This document shows positions 8,574-16,370 of a DNA stretch of 43,629 nucleotides, one piece after another. The notes beneath the pieces are model-generated. The model was given only the letters and a program-made list of their open reading frames with translations. It made no database searches and was not told the DNA's origin. Made by a program: the position numbers and the translations under genes. The DNA comes from Desulfotomaculaceae bacterium (GTDB lineage Bacteria > Bacillota > Desulfotomaculia > Desulfotomaculales > Pelotomaculaceae), in assembly GCA_028709235.1 (NCBI GenBank), contig JAQVXL010000011.1:1-43629 (forward strand). The letters are read 5' to 3'. Positions within the stretch are counted from its first letter, which is position 1. Each line of letters opens with the position of its first letter.

Positions 8574-9548
8574 TTATTCCTTTGTTTCTTTTTTCTCTTC
8601 GCTCTGGCTGTTTCCCAGCATTGATAATTCCATTGGTGAAAGGGGCGGTTTGGGTGGCCCGGCAGGTGTTCCTGGCGTTGATCCGGCCGGCGCTATGCCG
8701 ATAAACTCTTGGCCGCCACAGGCGAAGCCTCCCGGGATGCCACACTGCGATCCGCCAAATATAAAAGGCGAGCACGGCTGGCTGAACTGAAATGGACCGC
8801 AGGGCTGCGCGAATTGGAATGTGCCGCACTGGAACAAGAAAGCGCAGGGCTGGCCAAACTGGAATGGTCCGCAACCCCCAAAAGTGAAAGGCCCACAGGG
8901 TTGGTTAAACTGGAAGGGGCCGCAGGCGAAAAACGGGCAGGCGCCACCGCCGGAAGGAAAACTGGGCGCGTAACTGCCCGGGCAGGCGAAAGAAAATGTG
9001 CAGGTGTCAGGTGGCCGGCAGATATAACTGCGGGCACAGGTGAAGCCGGGGAAGGAGGTGCAGGCTATATTTGCTTGCGGGTCCTCACCGGCCATCCCGA
9101 CTGACGGTTGCTGCATTTGACCGGGTCCTACAAAGCCATAAAACTGTGCGCCCTGGCAGGCAAATCCACCAAATATGTCGCACTGGGAGCCGCCGCCCCC
9201 GGGTACATAGCTGCCGGGGCAGGAAAAGTTGAAGGTACAGGTGTCAGGAGGCCGGCAGATATAGCTCTGGGCGCAGTTGAAGCCGGGGAAGGAATTGCAC
9301 GCTATTTCTGCTTTTACACTGTCTCTTAACTTCTCCGCGATCTGGTCCATATTCTCGTTGGTCAGAGTCCGGGACGGCGCCTCCCAAACAATATAAACAG
9401 CCTCGACAGGTATAACGCCAATACCCTCATCTGACTGCAGGCGTACATACCGTTGCTCAGCCGACATCACTGTGCCGGATATCTTTCTGCCGTTGACCAG
9501 CTCAATAACCACTGTTTTGCCTATGTTAACTTTTAATTGCTCTATCAT
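8574..9548 (-). CDS. Cys/Phe/Gly-rich repeat protein with Sm-like N-terminus (candidate radical SAM substrate)
   Basis: Not a family I can name with certainty. In 324 residues, positions 1-57 look like a small Sm/SH3-like beta barrel (as in DUF2642-type proteins), 58-80 are a helical linker, and 84-277 hold all 22 cysteines. Two near-identical modules lie at 82-114 and 161-193 (28 of 33 residues equal, 5 Cys each). A different module recurs at 119-143 and 265-289. Between 204 and 262 there are eight Cys units of the form CGPFxFxQP, spaced mostly 8-9 residues. The tail is Pro-rich then Lys/Glu-rich. There is no signal peptide. ATG 9548 is chosen over the TTG at 9566 because AAAGGAG lies 8 nt upstream of it. 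A weak promoter may sit at 9573-9600 (minus strand). Confidence 0.85.
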   Translation of the reverse strand: MIEQLKVNIGKTVVIELVNGRKISGTVMSAEQRYVRLQSDEGIGVIPVEAVYIVWEAPSRTLTNENMDQIAEKLRDSVKAEIACNSFPGFNCAQSYICRPPDTCTFNFSCPGSYVPGGGGSQCDIFGGFACQGAQFYGFVGPGQMQQPSVGMAGEDPQANIACTSFPGFTCARSYICRPPDTCTFSFACPGSYAPSFPSGGGACPFFACGPFQFNQPCGPFTFGGCGPFQFGQPCAFLFQCGTFQFAQPCGPFQFSQPCSPFIFGGSQCGIPGGFACGGQEFIGIAPAGSTPGTPAGPPKPPLSPMELSMLGNSQSEEKKETKE

Positions 9549-9772
9549 CTCAAAAACTCCTTTCAAGGGTATATTATCCTATTATGTAAATTATGTTTAA
9601 TGGCGTTGTTTTGTTAAAATTTTCGCTTTAAATTGCTAACCGGCGGCGGATATATATATGCCGGGTGTTAATTATTCCAAATAAATCAGCCTGCAGTACA
9701 TGGCTGACCTGGCAAATAATAGTAATTTATGCCTCTCCGCAAGCATAAAATTTTGGCAGGAGGGGATTTTTT

Positions 9773-10060
9773 ATGGTTTTACGTGATTTCAGGAAAAAAG
9801 CAAAAAAACAGTTTTCCGATTTTCTCGAACTGCCGGGCGATGTAATGCTGGACCTGCCCAAAATAACCATGTTCGGTGATATTAAGCTGTACATAGAAAA
9901 CCACCGCGGCATTATCGAGTATAGCACATCAGGAGTAAGGATCAGCGTGCGGGAAGGAGAAGTGGTTGTCGAGGGGGAAGGTTTGCTGCTTCGCAATGTG
10001 CTTCCCGGTGAAATCTGCGTGGAAGGGAAAATCAAAACTCTCAGTTTTTCTTATTTATAA
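9773..10060 (+). CDS. yqfC: Sporulation protein YqfC (YabP/YqfC family)
   Basis: A 95-residue protein of the YabP/YqfC family of small beta-rich sporulation proteins, recognised by its length, the central GDIKLYIENHRGIIEYS segment and its place directly before yqfD. In Bacillus subtilis the family is expressed in the mother cell. A sequence resembling a sigma-E promoter (GTAATTT at 9722, CATAAAAT at 9744) lies upstream, but it nearly abuts the AGGAGGGG ribosome binding site (9758-9765) and is only suggestive. Confidence 0.9.
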   Translation: MVLRDFRKKAKKQFSDFLELPGDVMLDLPKITMFGDIKLYIENHRGIIEYSTSGVRISVREGEVVVEGEGLLLRNVLPGEICVEGKIKTLSFSYL

Positions 10061-10075
10061 AATGAGGTGTTTAAT

Positions 10076-11323
10076 ATGCTTTTATTCAGAATAATGTCCT
10101 GCCTCCAGGGTTACCTGGTTATTCACGTGACGGGAGATGCCCCTGAAAGGTTCGTAAATATGGCCACCAGCAGGGGTATCTATCTCTGGGATGTGGAACA
10201 GTTAAGAAACGGGACAGTCATTATCAAGGTCTACCTGAAAGATGTTAAAGCATTACGCCATATCGCCAGGCGCACACGCTGCAGATTCCGTATCCGGCAG
10301 CGTTTCGGCCTGCCTTTTTATGTGGCCATGCTGCGCAGAAGAAGGGCCCTGGCGCTGGGAGCCTTTTTGTTTCTTATAATCCTTTGTTCCTCGACCTCAT
10401 TTATATGGTTTATAGAAGTTAAGGGAAACGAAAAACTGGATTCATCTTATGTTTTACAGGTGGCAGAGCAGGCGGGACTGCGCAGGGGTACGCTTAAATG
10501 GAATATTAATCCCGGCGCAGTAGAGCACAAAATTGTTGCACAGCTTCCCCAGCTATCATGGTCAGGTGTCTATATCAAGGGCACAAAAGTTACCATCGAG
10601 GTGGCTGAACGGATAGTGCCGGAAGAGGAGGACCGTCAGCCCGCTCATATAGTCGCCAAAAAAACGGGGGTAATCAAAGAGGTACTGGTCTTAAACGGCC
10701 GCCAGGCAGTCAAGGAAGGAGACACCGTTTCACCGGGACAGGTGCTCATATCCGGGGAGATACTGCCTGTCGAAGAGCCGTCACAGGGCGAAGCGGAGAA
10801 TAAACCGACCGAGGAGGCAAAACCCGTGCGCTATGTACATGCCATGGGCATCACCCGGGCCAGGGTCTGGTACGAGGGTTACAGCGAGGTTAGCCTGGTG
10901 GAAACCGGAAAGCGGCCGACCGGCAGGCAAAAAAACCGTGTCAGTATTAAATTCAAAAGTAAGGAAATAATTCTATCTGGGAACCAAAATGAACCATTTG
11001 AGACATATGAGACCAGGACTTTTGTCAACAAAGCACCGGAATGGAGGAATATTGCCCTGCCCGTCGAACTAATAACTGTTAAATATTTTGAATTGGCTGA
11101 TTACAAGGAAGAACGCAGCCGATCGGCAGCCCGCAGGACTGCCGAAGAACAGGCCTATGCTATGGCTGCGGAAAGTATGCCGGATGACGCTGGAATACAG
11201 GAGCGCTGGGTGGAGGAAGTCGAGACAGGCGACTCGGACAAGTTGGTAAGGATCAAGGTGATAATTGAAACCGTTGAGGATATTGGTGAGGAAGCGCTCT
11301 TTAATGGCGTACCTGGTACCTAA
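10076..11323 (+). CDS. yqfD: Sporulation protein YqfD
   Basis: A 415-residue membrane-anchored sporulation protein. A basic N-terminal region is followed by one clear membrane segment (ALALGAFLFLIILC, about residues 87-105). The large extracytoplasmic part starts with a POTRA-like segment (WFIEVKGNEKLDSSYVLQVAEQAG) and ends in the long YqfD-specific domain. Its exact role in spore formation is not settled. ATG 10076 is preceded by TGAGGTG at 6 nt, so the in-frame GTG at 10067 is rejected. It sits 15 nt after yqfC. Confidence 0.92.
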   Translation: MLLFRIMSCLQGYLVIHVTGDAPERFVNMATSRGIYLWDVEQLRNGTVIIKVYLKDVKALRHIARRTRCRFRIRQRFGLPFYVAMLRRRRALALGAFLFLIILCSSTSFIWFIEVKGNEKLDSSYVLQVAEQAGLRRGTLKWNINPGAVEHKIVAQLPQLSWSGVYIKGTKVTIEVAERIVPEEEDRQPAHIVAKKTGVIKEVLVLNGRQAVKEGDTVSPGQVLISGEILPVEEPSQGEAENKPTEEAKPVRYVHAMGITRARVWYEGYSEVSLVETGKRPTGRQKNRVSIKFKSKEIILSGNQNEPFETYETRTFVNKAPEWRNIALPVELITVKYFELADYKEERSRSAARRTAEEQAYAMAAESMPDDAGIQERWVEEVETGDSDKLVRIKVIIETVEDIGEEALFNGVPGT

Positions 11324-11372
11324 GTTATTATGTTATAGTATTGCTTTAACACTAAGGAGGTACAGGCTGATA

Positions 11373-12329
11373 TTGGTGGAAAGTCATGAGGCGAGGGTTG
11401 AACTGGATGATATAGGCGCCGCGGCCGCAATATTCGGCAGGAATGACGAGCACCTGGCCCATATCGAAAAATCCCTTGGAGTCAGGTTTGTGGCCAGAGG
11501 CCAGGAACTGATCATCACCGGTGAACAGGGGAAGGTGGAGCAGACGGTAGAAGTACTGAGCCAGCTGCAAAAGTATTACCGGGCGGGTAACCCTTTGACA
11601 GCGCACGAGGTTAGTTACGCGCTCAGGGCTGTGCAGAGCGGGGTAAAAGACTCGCTGGAGAGTCTGGCGGCAGAGATCGTTATGATTACCCCCCGCGGTA
11701 AACAAATAAAATTAAAAACCAAAGGACAGCAAAAATATATTAACGCGATCAAAAGAAATGATGTGGTTTTTGCCATCGGGCCGGCCGGTACGGGAAAAAC
11801 ATACCTGGCCGTAGCTATGGCGATAAAGGCCATGCGCAACAAGGATGTCAGCCGCTTGGTACTGACCCGCCCGGCAGTGGAAGCCGGTGAGAAACTGGGC
11901 TTTCTGCCCGGTGATTTACAGGAAAAGATAGACCCTTATTTGCGGCCGCTATATGATAGTCTTTATGATATTCTCGGCCTGGAGCACACGCAAAAATATC
12001 TGGAAAAAAACATAATTGAGATTGCCCCCCTGGCTTATATGCGGGGCCGGACACTGGAAGACTCTTTTATTATCCTGGACGAGGCGCAGAATACTACTCC
12101 GGAACAAATGAAGATGTTTCTGACCAGGCTGGGATTCGGCTCGAAGGCCATTATCACGGGTGATATTACCCAGATTGACCTGCCCAGGGGTCAGGTGTCG
12201 GGACTTGTTAACGCGCTTTCGGTTTTAAAAGATGTGGCGGGACTGGGCATCCATACCATGACTGGGGAGGATATTGTCAGGCACCCGCTGGTGGAAGAGA
12301 TTATAAAAGCCTACGAGAAAATGAAATAA
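11373..12329 (+). CDS. phoH: PhoH-like ATPase
   Basis: Cytoplasmic P-loop ATPase related to the N-terminal domain of superfamily 1 helicases; its role is probably in RNA metabolism, given its stable linkage to ybeY. The Walker A motif is GPAGTGKT and the Walker B region is FIILDEAQN. A KH-like N-terminal part (FGRNDEHLAHIEKSLGV) matches the family. The frame is open from ATG 11265, inside yqfD, but AAGGAGGT (11354-11361) points to TTG 11373, giving 318 residues as in B. subtilis PhoH. The exact start is uncertain. Confidence 0.93.
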   Translation: MVESHEARVELDDIGAAAAIFGRNDEHLAHIEKSLGVRFVARGQELIITGEQGKVEQTVEVLSQLQKYYRAGNPLTAHEVSYALRAVQSGVKDSLESLAAEIVMITPRGKQIKLKTKGQQKYINAIKRNDVVFAIGPAGTGKTYLAVAMAIKAMRNKDVSRLVLTRPAVEAGEKLGFLPGDLQEKIDPYLRPLYDSLYDILGLEHTQKYLEKNIIEIAPLAYMRGRTLEDSFIILDEAQNTTPEQMKMFLTRLGFGSKAIITGDITQIDLPRGQVSGLVNALSVLKDVAGLGIHTMTGEDIVRHPLVEEIIKAYEKMK

Positions 12330-12364
12330 TATTTATTGTGAAGGCGACTTAGGGGTGTGGGACT

Positions 12365-14545
12365 ATGCTTGTTTATAGCAGGCTAAAGAATAAATTAACA
12401 GCCGTCCTGTCCTTTTTGATCAAGCAGCGCAAAGTGCGGCGGGGCAGTGCGGCAGTTTTGTTTTTGTTTCTATTCACTCTGATTATGGCTTTTGATTTTG
12501 TGCCCGAAAGAATCGACCTGGTGGTTGGCCAGGTTTCACCGAAAACATACAAGGCCCAGAAAGACCTTGTTTTTGAATATGAGGACAAGACCGCGGAAAT
12601 GCGACGTATAGCCGCGGAAAAAGCTGAAAAGATATATGCCAAGGACCCGCAGGTGAGCGTTGCGGTACAAAAAGATATTTCAGATCTTTTCACCAGGGTA
12701 AGTGAGATCCAGGAGGACACCGGTTTGGACACTGCGGCTAAAGTCTCCAGGCTTAAATCAGTGTTGCCTTTTGTAATACCGGAAGAAGATATTACCGGAC
12801 TCGCCAGTTACCAGATACAAGATACACATGCGGTGGAGAACTCCCTGAATAACCTGGTGGGGGGGATCATGCAAGCTGGAGACGGAATCATACAGGATAG
12901 TCTTGAAGAGGCCAAGGACACTTTGTATAACCAGGTCAGCGCTCTTAACCTGGCGAAGCCTTATGATAGTTTTTCCAAAGGGGCAGTAGGGCGCTTTTTA
13001 CGTCCCAATACTTTCATTAACTATGAAATGACAAAGCAGAAACAAGACGAAGCGATGGCTGCCGTACCTCCCGCTATGATATCTGTTATGGAAGGCGAGA
13101 AACTGATTGGGGAAGGTGAGATAATTACCGAAGAGCATATGGTCAAGCTGCAGGCTCTTGGTTTGGTCAGGGAAAAGCCTCAATTTACATCTATACTGGG
13201 TGTGTTTCTGCTTGTGGCCATGCTGATGACGACTACCCTGGTCTATCTTTATCAGCAGAACCGAGAGATTTATAAACAGGCCGGCCTCCTCTACCTGCTG
13301 GGTATGATTGTACTGGTTGTGATGGGGGTGGGAAAAGCAATTATCGCTATTAATGTTACCCAATGGCCTGAGTTCAGCGCCCAGTTCGGCTATATGGTGC
13401 CGATCGCCGCGGCCGGGATGCTGATCGCCTTACTGCTTGATTCCAGGTTGGCTGTGCTCGTGGTGGCGGTACTAAGCCTTTTGCTGGGGGTAATGACCGG
13501 CAACCAGTTCCGTTTCGCTGTGGTTGGGTTTGTCGGTGGTATCACCGGTGTCTACAGCGTTTCAAAACTCAGCCAGCGGAGCGACCTGGTGCGGGCCGGG
13601 ATCTACACCAGTGGGGCTAATGTGGTGGCTATATTTATCGTGGGGCTCGTGAACGGAAGTCCTCTGGCGCTGCTGATCTCGTCCAGCCTGGCCCTGGGCG
13701 TGATCAACGGTATTTTATCATCGATCCTGACCAACGGCTTTCTGCCGTTTCTGGAAAACACATTTCGAATTACGTCGTCGGTACGGCTGCTGGAGATATC
13801 AAACCCGAACAATGTCCTGTTAAAAAGGCTTCTCACCGAAGCCCCGGGGACTTATCACCACAGTATCATTGTAGGGAACCTGGCTGAATCGGCCGCAGAC
13901 GCGCTGGGGGGGGATTCCCTTTTGGTCCGGGTAGGCGCATATTATCATGATATCGGCAAGTGCAAGAGACCATATTTCTTCATTGAGAACCAGATGACTG
14001 TTGACAATCCGCATGATAAAATAACTCCTTCACTCAGTACACTGATCCTGACATCCCATGTGAAGGACGGGGTGGAAATGGCTAAAGAACACAAACTGCC
14101 CCAGGGTATAATAGATATAATTGAGCAGCATCATGGTACCAGCCTGGTATCATATTTCTACTACAAGGCTCTGGAAAACGACCGGACTGAGACTATTACT
14201 GAGGAGGAATTCAGATACGAAGGGCCCAAGCCAAGGACCAGGGCAGCCGCGATAGTGATGCTGGCGGATGCGGTGGAGGCGGCGGTACGCTCGCTGCAAA
14301 GCCCAACCCAGGGACGGGTTGAGGGGTTGGTCAGAAAAATAATCAAAGACAAGCTTAACGACGGCCAATTGGAGGAGTGCGACCTTACCTTTAAGGACCT
14401 CGGTGTTATAGCCAGTTCTTTTGTCAGGGTCCTGTCGGGGGTCTTCCACAGCCGGATCGAATATCCGGATATGCCTAAAGAAATAGAGGGGAGAAAGACA
14501 AATGGCGGTTCTCGTAAGCAACTTGCAGGAAAAAACGGCTGTTGA
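12365..14545 (+). CDS. pgpH: HD-domain membrane phosphodiesterase, PgpH/YqfF family (c-di-AMP hydrolase)
   Basis: A 726-residue membrane protein of the 7TM-HD family; characterised members hydrolyse c-di-AMP to pApA. One N-terminal membrane segment (about residues 27-45) precedes an extracytoplasmic 7TMR-HDED domain (about 50-270). A multi-pass membrane block (about 275-460) leads to a cytoplasmic HD domain whose metal ligands lie in YHHSIIVGNLAE and AYYHDIGK, with a further EQHHGT motif. The downstream ybeY starts 44 nt before its stop, so they are coupled. Confidence 0.95.
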   Translation: MLVYSRLKNKLTAVLSFLIKQRKVRRGSAAVLFLFLFTLIMAFDFVPERIDLVVGQVSPKTYKAQKDLVFEYEDKTAEMRRIAAEKAEKIYAKDPQVSVAVQKDISDLFTRVSEIQEDTGLDTAAKVSRLKSVLPFVIPEEDITGLASYQIQDTHAVENSLNNLVGGIMQAGDGIIQDSLEEAKDTLYNQVSALNLAKPYDSFSKGAVGRFLRPNTFINYEMTKQKQDEAMAAVPPAMISVMEGEKLIGEGEIITEEHMVKLQALGLVREKPQFTSILGVFLLVAMLMTTTLVYLYQQNREIYKQAGLLYLLGMIVLVVMGVGKAIIAINVTQWPEFSAQFGYMVPIAAAGMLIALLLDSRLAVLVVAVLSLLLGVMTGNQFRFAVVGFVGGITGVYSVSKLSQRSDLVRAGIYTSGANVVAIFIVGLVNGSPLALLISSSLALGVINGILSSILTNGFLPFLENTFRITSSVRLLEISNPNNVLLKRLLTEAPGTYHHSIIVGNLAESAADALGGDSLLVRVGAYYHDIGKCKRPYFFIENQMTVDNPHDKITPSLSTLILTSHVKDGVEMAKEHKLPQGIIDIIEQHHGTSLVSYFYYKALENDRTETITEEEFRYEGPKPRTRAAAIVMLADAVEAAVRSLQSPTQGRVEGLVRKIIKDKLNDGQLEECDLTFKDLGVIASSFVRVLSGVFHSRIEYPDMPKEIEGRKTNGGSRKQLAGKNGC

Positions 14546-14966
14546 TGCTCATACAGCCGGTTTTTTAGCTGAAGCTGCCCGCAATGTGTTAAAATCTGCG
14601 GGATATGGTGATGATGCTGAAGTGAGCCTGGTTTTTGTGGATGACGAATATATCCAAGAATTGAATCACCTGTACCGGGGTTTGGACTGCCCCACCGATG
14701 TTCTTTCTTTTGCCATGATGGAAGGAGAGCCTGTGGCGTGCGGGAAGGATGTAATATTGCTGGGTGACGTGGTGATCTCTTTGCAGACCGTGGAACGGCA
14801 GGCTAAAGAATATGGCCACAGCTTTCTGCGCGAGGCGGCCTACCTAACTGTACACGGTGTTTTGCACCTGCTCGGGTACGACCATCAGGAAGAAAATAAA
14901 CGGGAAATAATGCGCCGGCAAGAAGACGAGATAATGAACAGCCTGAGTTTTCCCGAGAACAAGTAG
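14502..14966 (+). CDS. ybeY: Endoribonuclease YbeY (16S rRNA maturation)
   Basis: Zinc metalloprotein needed for 16S rRNA 3'-end maturation and ribosome quality control. The signature HGxxHxxGYDH is present with zinc ligands H118, H122 and H128 in 154 residues. It overlaps pgpH by 44 nt; the start follows a GGGGAGAAAG ribosome binding site inside pgpH. The phoH-pgpH-ybeY order is conserved across Firmicutes. Confidence 0.96.
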   Translation: MAVLVSNLQEKTAVDAHTAGFLAEAARNVLKSAGYGDDAEVSLVFVDDEYIQELNHLYRGLDCPTDVLSFAMMEGEPVACGKDVILLGDVVISLQTVERQAKEYGHSFLREAAYLTVHGVLHLLGYDHQEENKREIMRRQEDEIMNSLSFPENK

Positions 14967-15019
14967 AGCACAGCCGAATTAAGCATTATAAGTTGATTGA
15001 GAGAGGTTTATGGTACATT

Positions 15020-15721
15020 ATGAGCCTGCGCAAGGTACTGGACAGTTTTAACTATGCTGTGGCCGGAGTAATCTATGCGATTAAATCACAGCGCAATATG
15101 AAAATCCATATGGTCGCAGCCCTTCTGGTTTTGGGCCTGTCAATTTACCTCAGGCTCAGTTCCCGAGAATTCCTTATAATATTTTTTGCCATTACACTGG
15201 TAATCATGGCTGAATTACTTAATACAGCTGTTGAGGCTGTAGTTGATCTTTACATACAGGAATTTCATCCCCTGGCACGGACGGCAAAAAATGTGGCAGC
15301 CGGGGCAGTCCTGCTGGCTGCTGTGAATTCAATTGTAGTCGCCTATGTAATAATTTTCCCGCGGCTTGAGGGCTATTCTCTTTGCCTTGCCCCCAGAATA
15401 AAAGAAACGCCACTTAATGTGACGTTGACTGCCCTAATCATTGTCGTACTGGCTGTGGGGGTAGGGAAGGCTTTTACCAGCAAAAGTACCTATGTTAAAG
15501 GCGGCCTGCCCAGCGGCCATACGGCAGTAGCTTTTGCCGGGGCTACCGCTTTAGCTCTGCTCACAGGCAATACCCTAGTGGCCACCGTAGCTCTCGTAAT
15601 GGCCCTGCTGGTGGCCCATAGCCGGCTTGACGCGGAGGTGCACACTCTATTTGAGGTTGTTGCCGGCGCGCTCCTGGGCATACTGATCACTATGGTGGTT
15701 TTTCGTCTGGCAGGCTGGTAA
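15020..15721 (+). CDS. Diacylglycerol kinase-PAP2 phosphatase fusion protein
   Basis: A two-domain integral membrane protein of 233 residues. The N-terminal half is a DgkA/undecaprenol kinase domain with three membrane segments and the ELLNTAVEAVVD catalytic motif. The C-terminal half is a PAP2 domain with PSGH and SRLDAEVH motifs. Kinase plus phosphatase suggests a role in undecaprenyl-phosphate or phosphatidate recycling. The frame is open from TTG 14993, but ATG 15020 gives the usual DgkA N-terminus; its GAGAGG is rather far (13 nt), so the start is moderately sure. It lies between ybeY and cdd, where a stand-alone dgkA is usual. Confidence 0.9.
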   Translation: MSLRKVLDSFNYAVAGVIYAIKSQRNMKIHMVAALLVLGLSIYLRLSSREFLIIFFAITLVIMAELLNTAVEAVVDLYIQEFHPLARTAKNVAAGAVLLAAVNSIVVAYVIIFPRLEGYSLCLAPRIKETPLNVTLTALIIVVLAVGVGKAFTSKSTYVKGGLPSGHTAVAFAGATALALLTGNTLVATVALVMALLVAHSRLDAEVHTLFEVVAGALLGILITMVVFRLAGW

Positions 15722-15777
15722 AAAACGTGTCAGGGGGACGGGATGTTGAAACACTTTTATCGTTAAGTGTGACAAGA

Positions 15778-15838
15778 CAGAGGAATGGGGACACACCTCC
15801 CCTCATAGGTATTCCTCTGCGGTTGAAGGTATGTCCCC
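15778..15838. repeat. Nested inverted repeats (REP/cruciform-like) between dgkA and cdd
   Basis: CAGAGGAAT (15778-15786) pairs with ATTCCTCTG (15811-15819), and GGGGACACACCT (15787-15798) is complementary to AGGTATGTCCCC (15827-15838) except at one base. A smaller inverted repeat (ACACTT/AAGTGT, about 15751-15770) lies before it. GGGGACA-ended palindromes of this sort are typical of REP sequences mobilised by RAYT transposases, but no transposase gene is in the window. Confidence 0.55.
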
Positions 15839-15881
15839 GATCGGTATGCTTGTACAGCTTGAAGAATAGGTAGTGAGATAC

Positions 15882-16343
15882 ATGAATTTTCCTGTTGAGA
15901 AATTGATCAACGCTGCTGCTGCAGCCAGGGAAAGGGCTTACGCGCCCTATTCGAATTTTAAGGTCGGCGCCGCTATCCTGACCAAAGAAGCCCGTTATTA
16001 CACAGGTTGCAATATTGAAAACGCGTCATACGGTCTGACCTGCTGCGCCGAGCGAGTCGCTCTTTTCAAGGCCGTTTCCAATAACGAACGCTCCTTTGAG
16101 GCTATCGCCTTAACGGCCGGCACGAGTGAGTTCTGTTCCCCCTGCGGCGCCTGCCGCCAGGTGCTGGCAGAGTTTGGGCCAAATATTAAGGTTTATATGG
16201 CCAATGAAAATGGAGCATATGTCATGAAGACTGTGGCTGAGCTGCTGCCGGATTCATTTAAATTAAAAGATCCAGGTCCGGCAGGTGATAATCCGGAGAG
16301 GCAAAAAACAGTGACGAAACTGATTGAGCCGGTCAATCGTTAA
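15882..16343 (+). CDS. cdd: Cytidine deaminase
   Basis: Zinc enzyme that deaminates (deoxy)cytidine to (deoxy)uridine for pyrimidine salvage. The motif TCCAERVAL holds the zinc cysteine and catalytic Glu, and PCGACRQ holds the other two zinc cysteines, as in homotetrameric Cdd. The 153 residues exceed the usual 130-140 through a charged C-terminal tail. ATG 15882 is preferred to the in-frame GTG 15873 because the N-terminus then matches the family. Confidence 0.95.
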   Translation: MNFPVEKLINAAAAARERAYAPYSNFKVGAAILTKEARYYTGCNIENASYGLTCCAERVALFKAVSNNERSFEAIALTAGTSEFCSPCGACRQVLAEFGPNIKVYMANENGAYVMKTVAELLPDSFKLKDPGPAGDNPERQKTVTKLIEPVNR

Positions 16344-16370
16344 TCAAACTATATGAAAAGGTGGTCTGGT

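Noticed and set aside
8709-9104. A 131-codon plus-strand frame with periodic LxELEWxA-like repeats
   Set aside because: It is the antisense of the CGPFxF repeat array; its periodicity is a mirror of the real gene. It has no ribosome binding site, while the minus-strand gene has one and is coupled to its neighbour.
8718-9305. CRISPR-like array suggested by short periodic repeats
   Set aside because: Units are in-frame coding repeats of 24-30 nt with no distinct spacers, and there are no cas genes.
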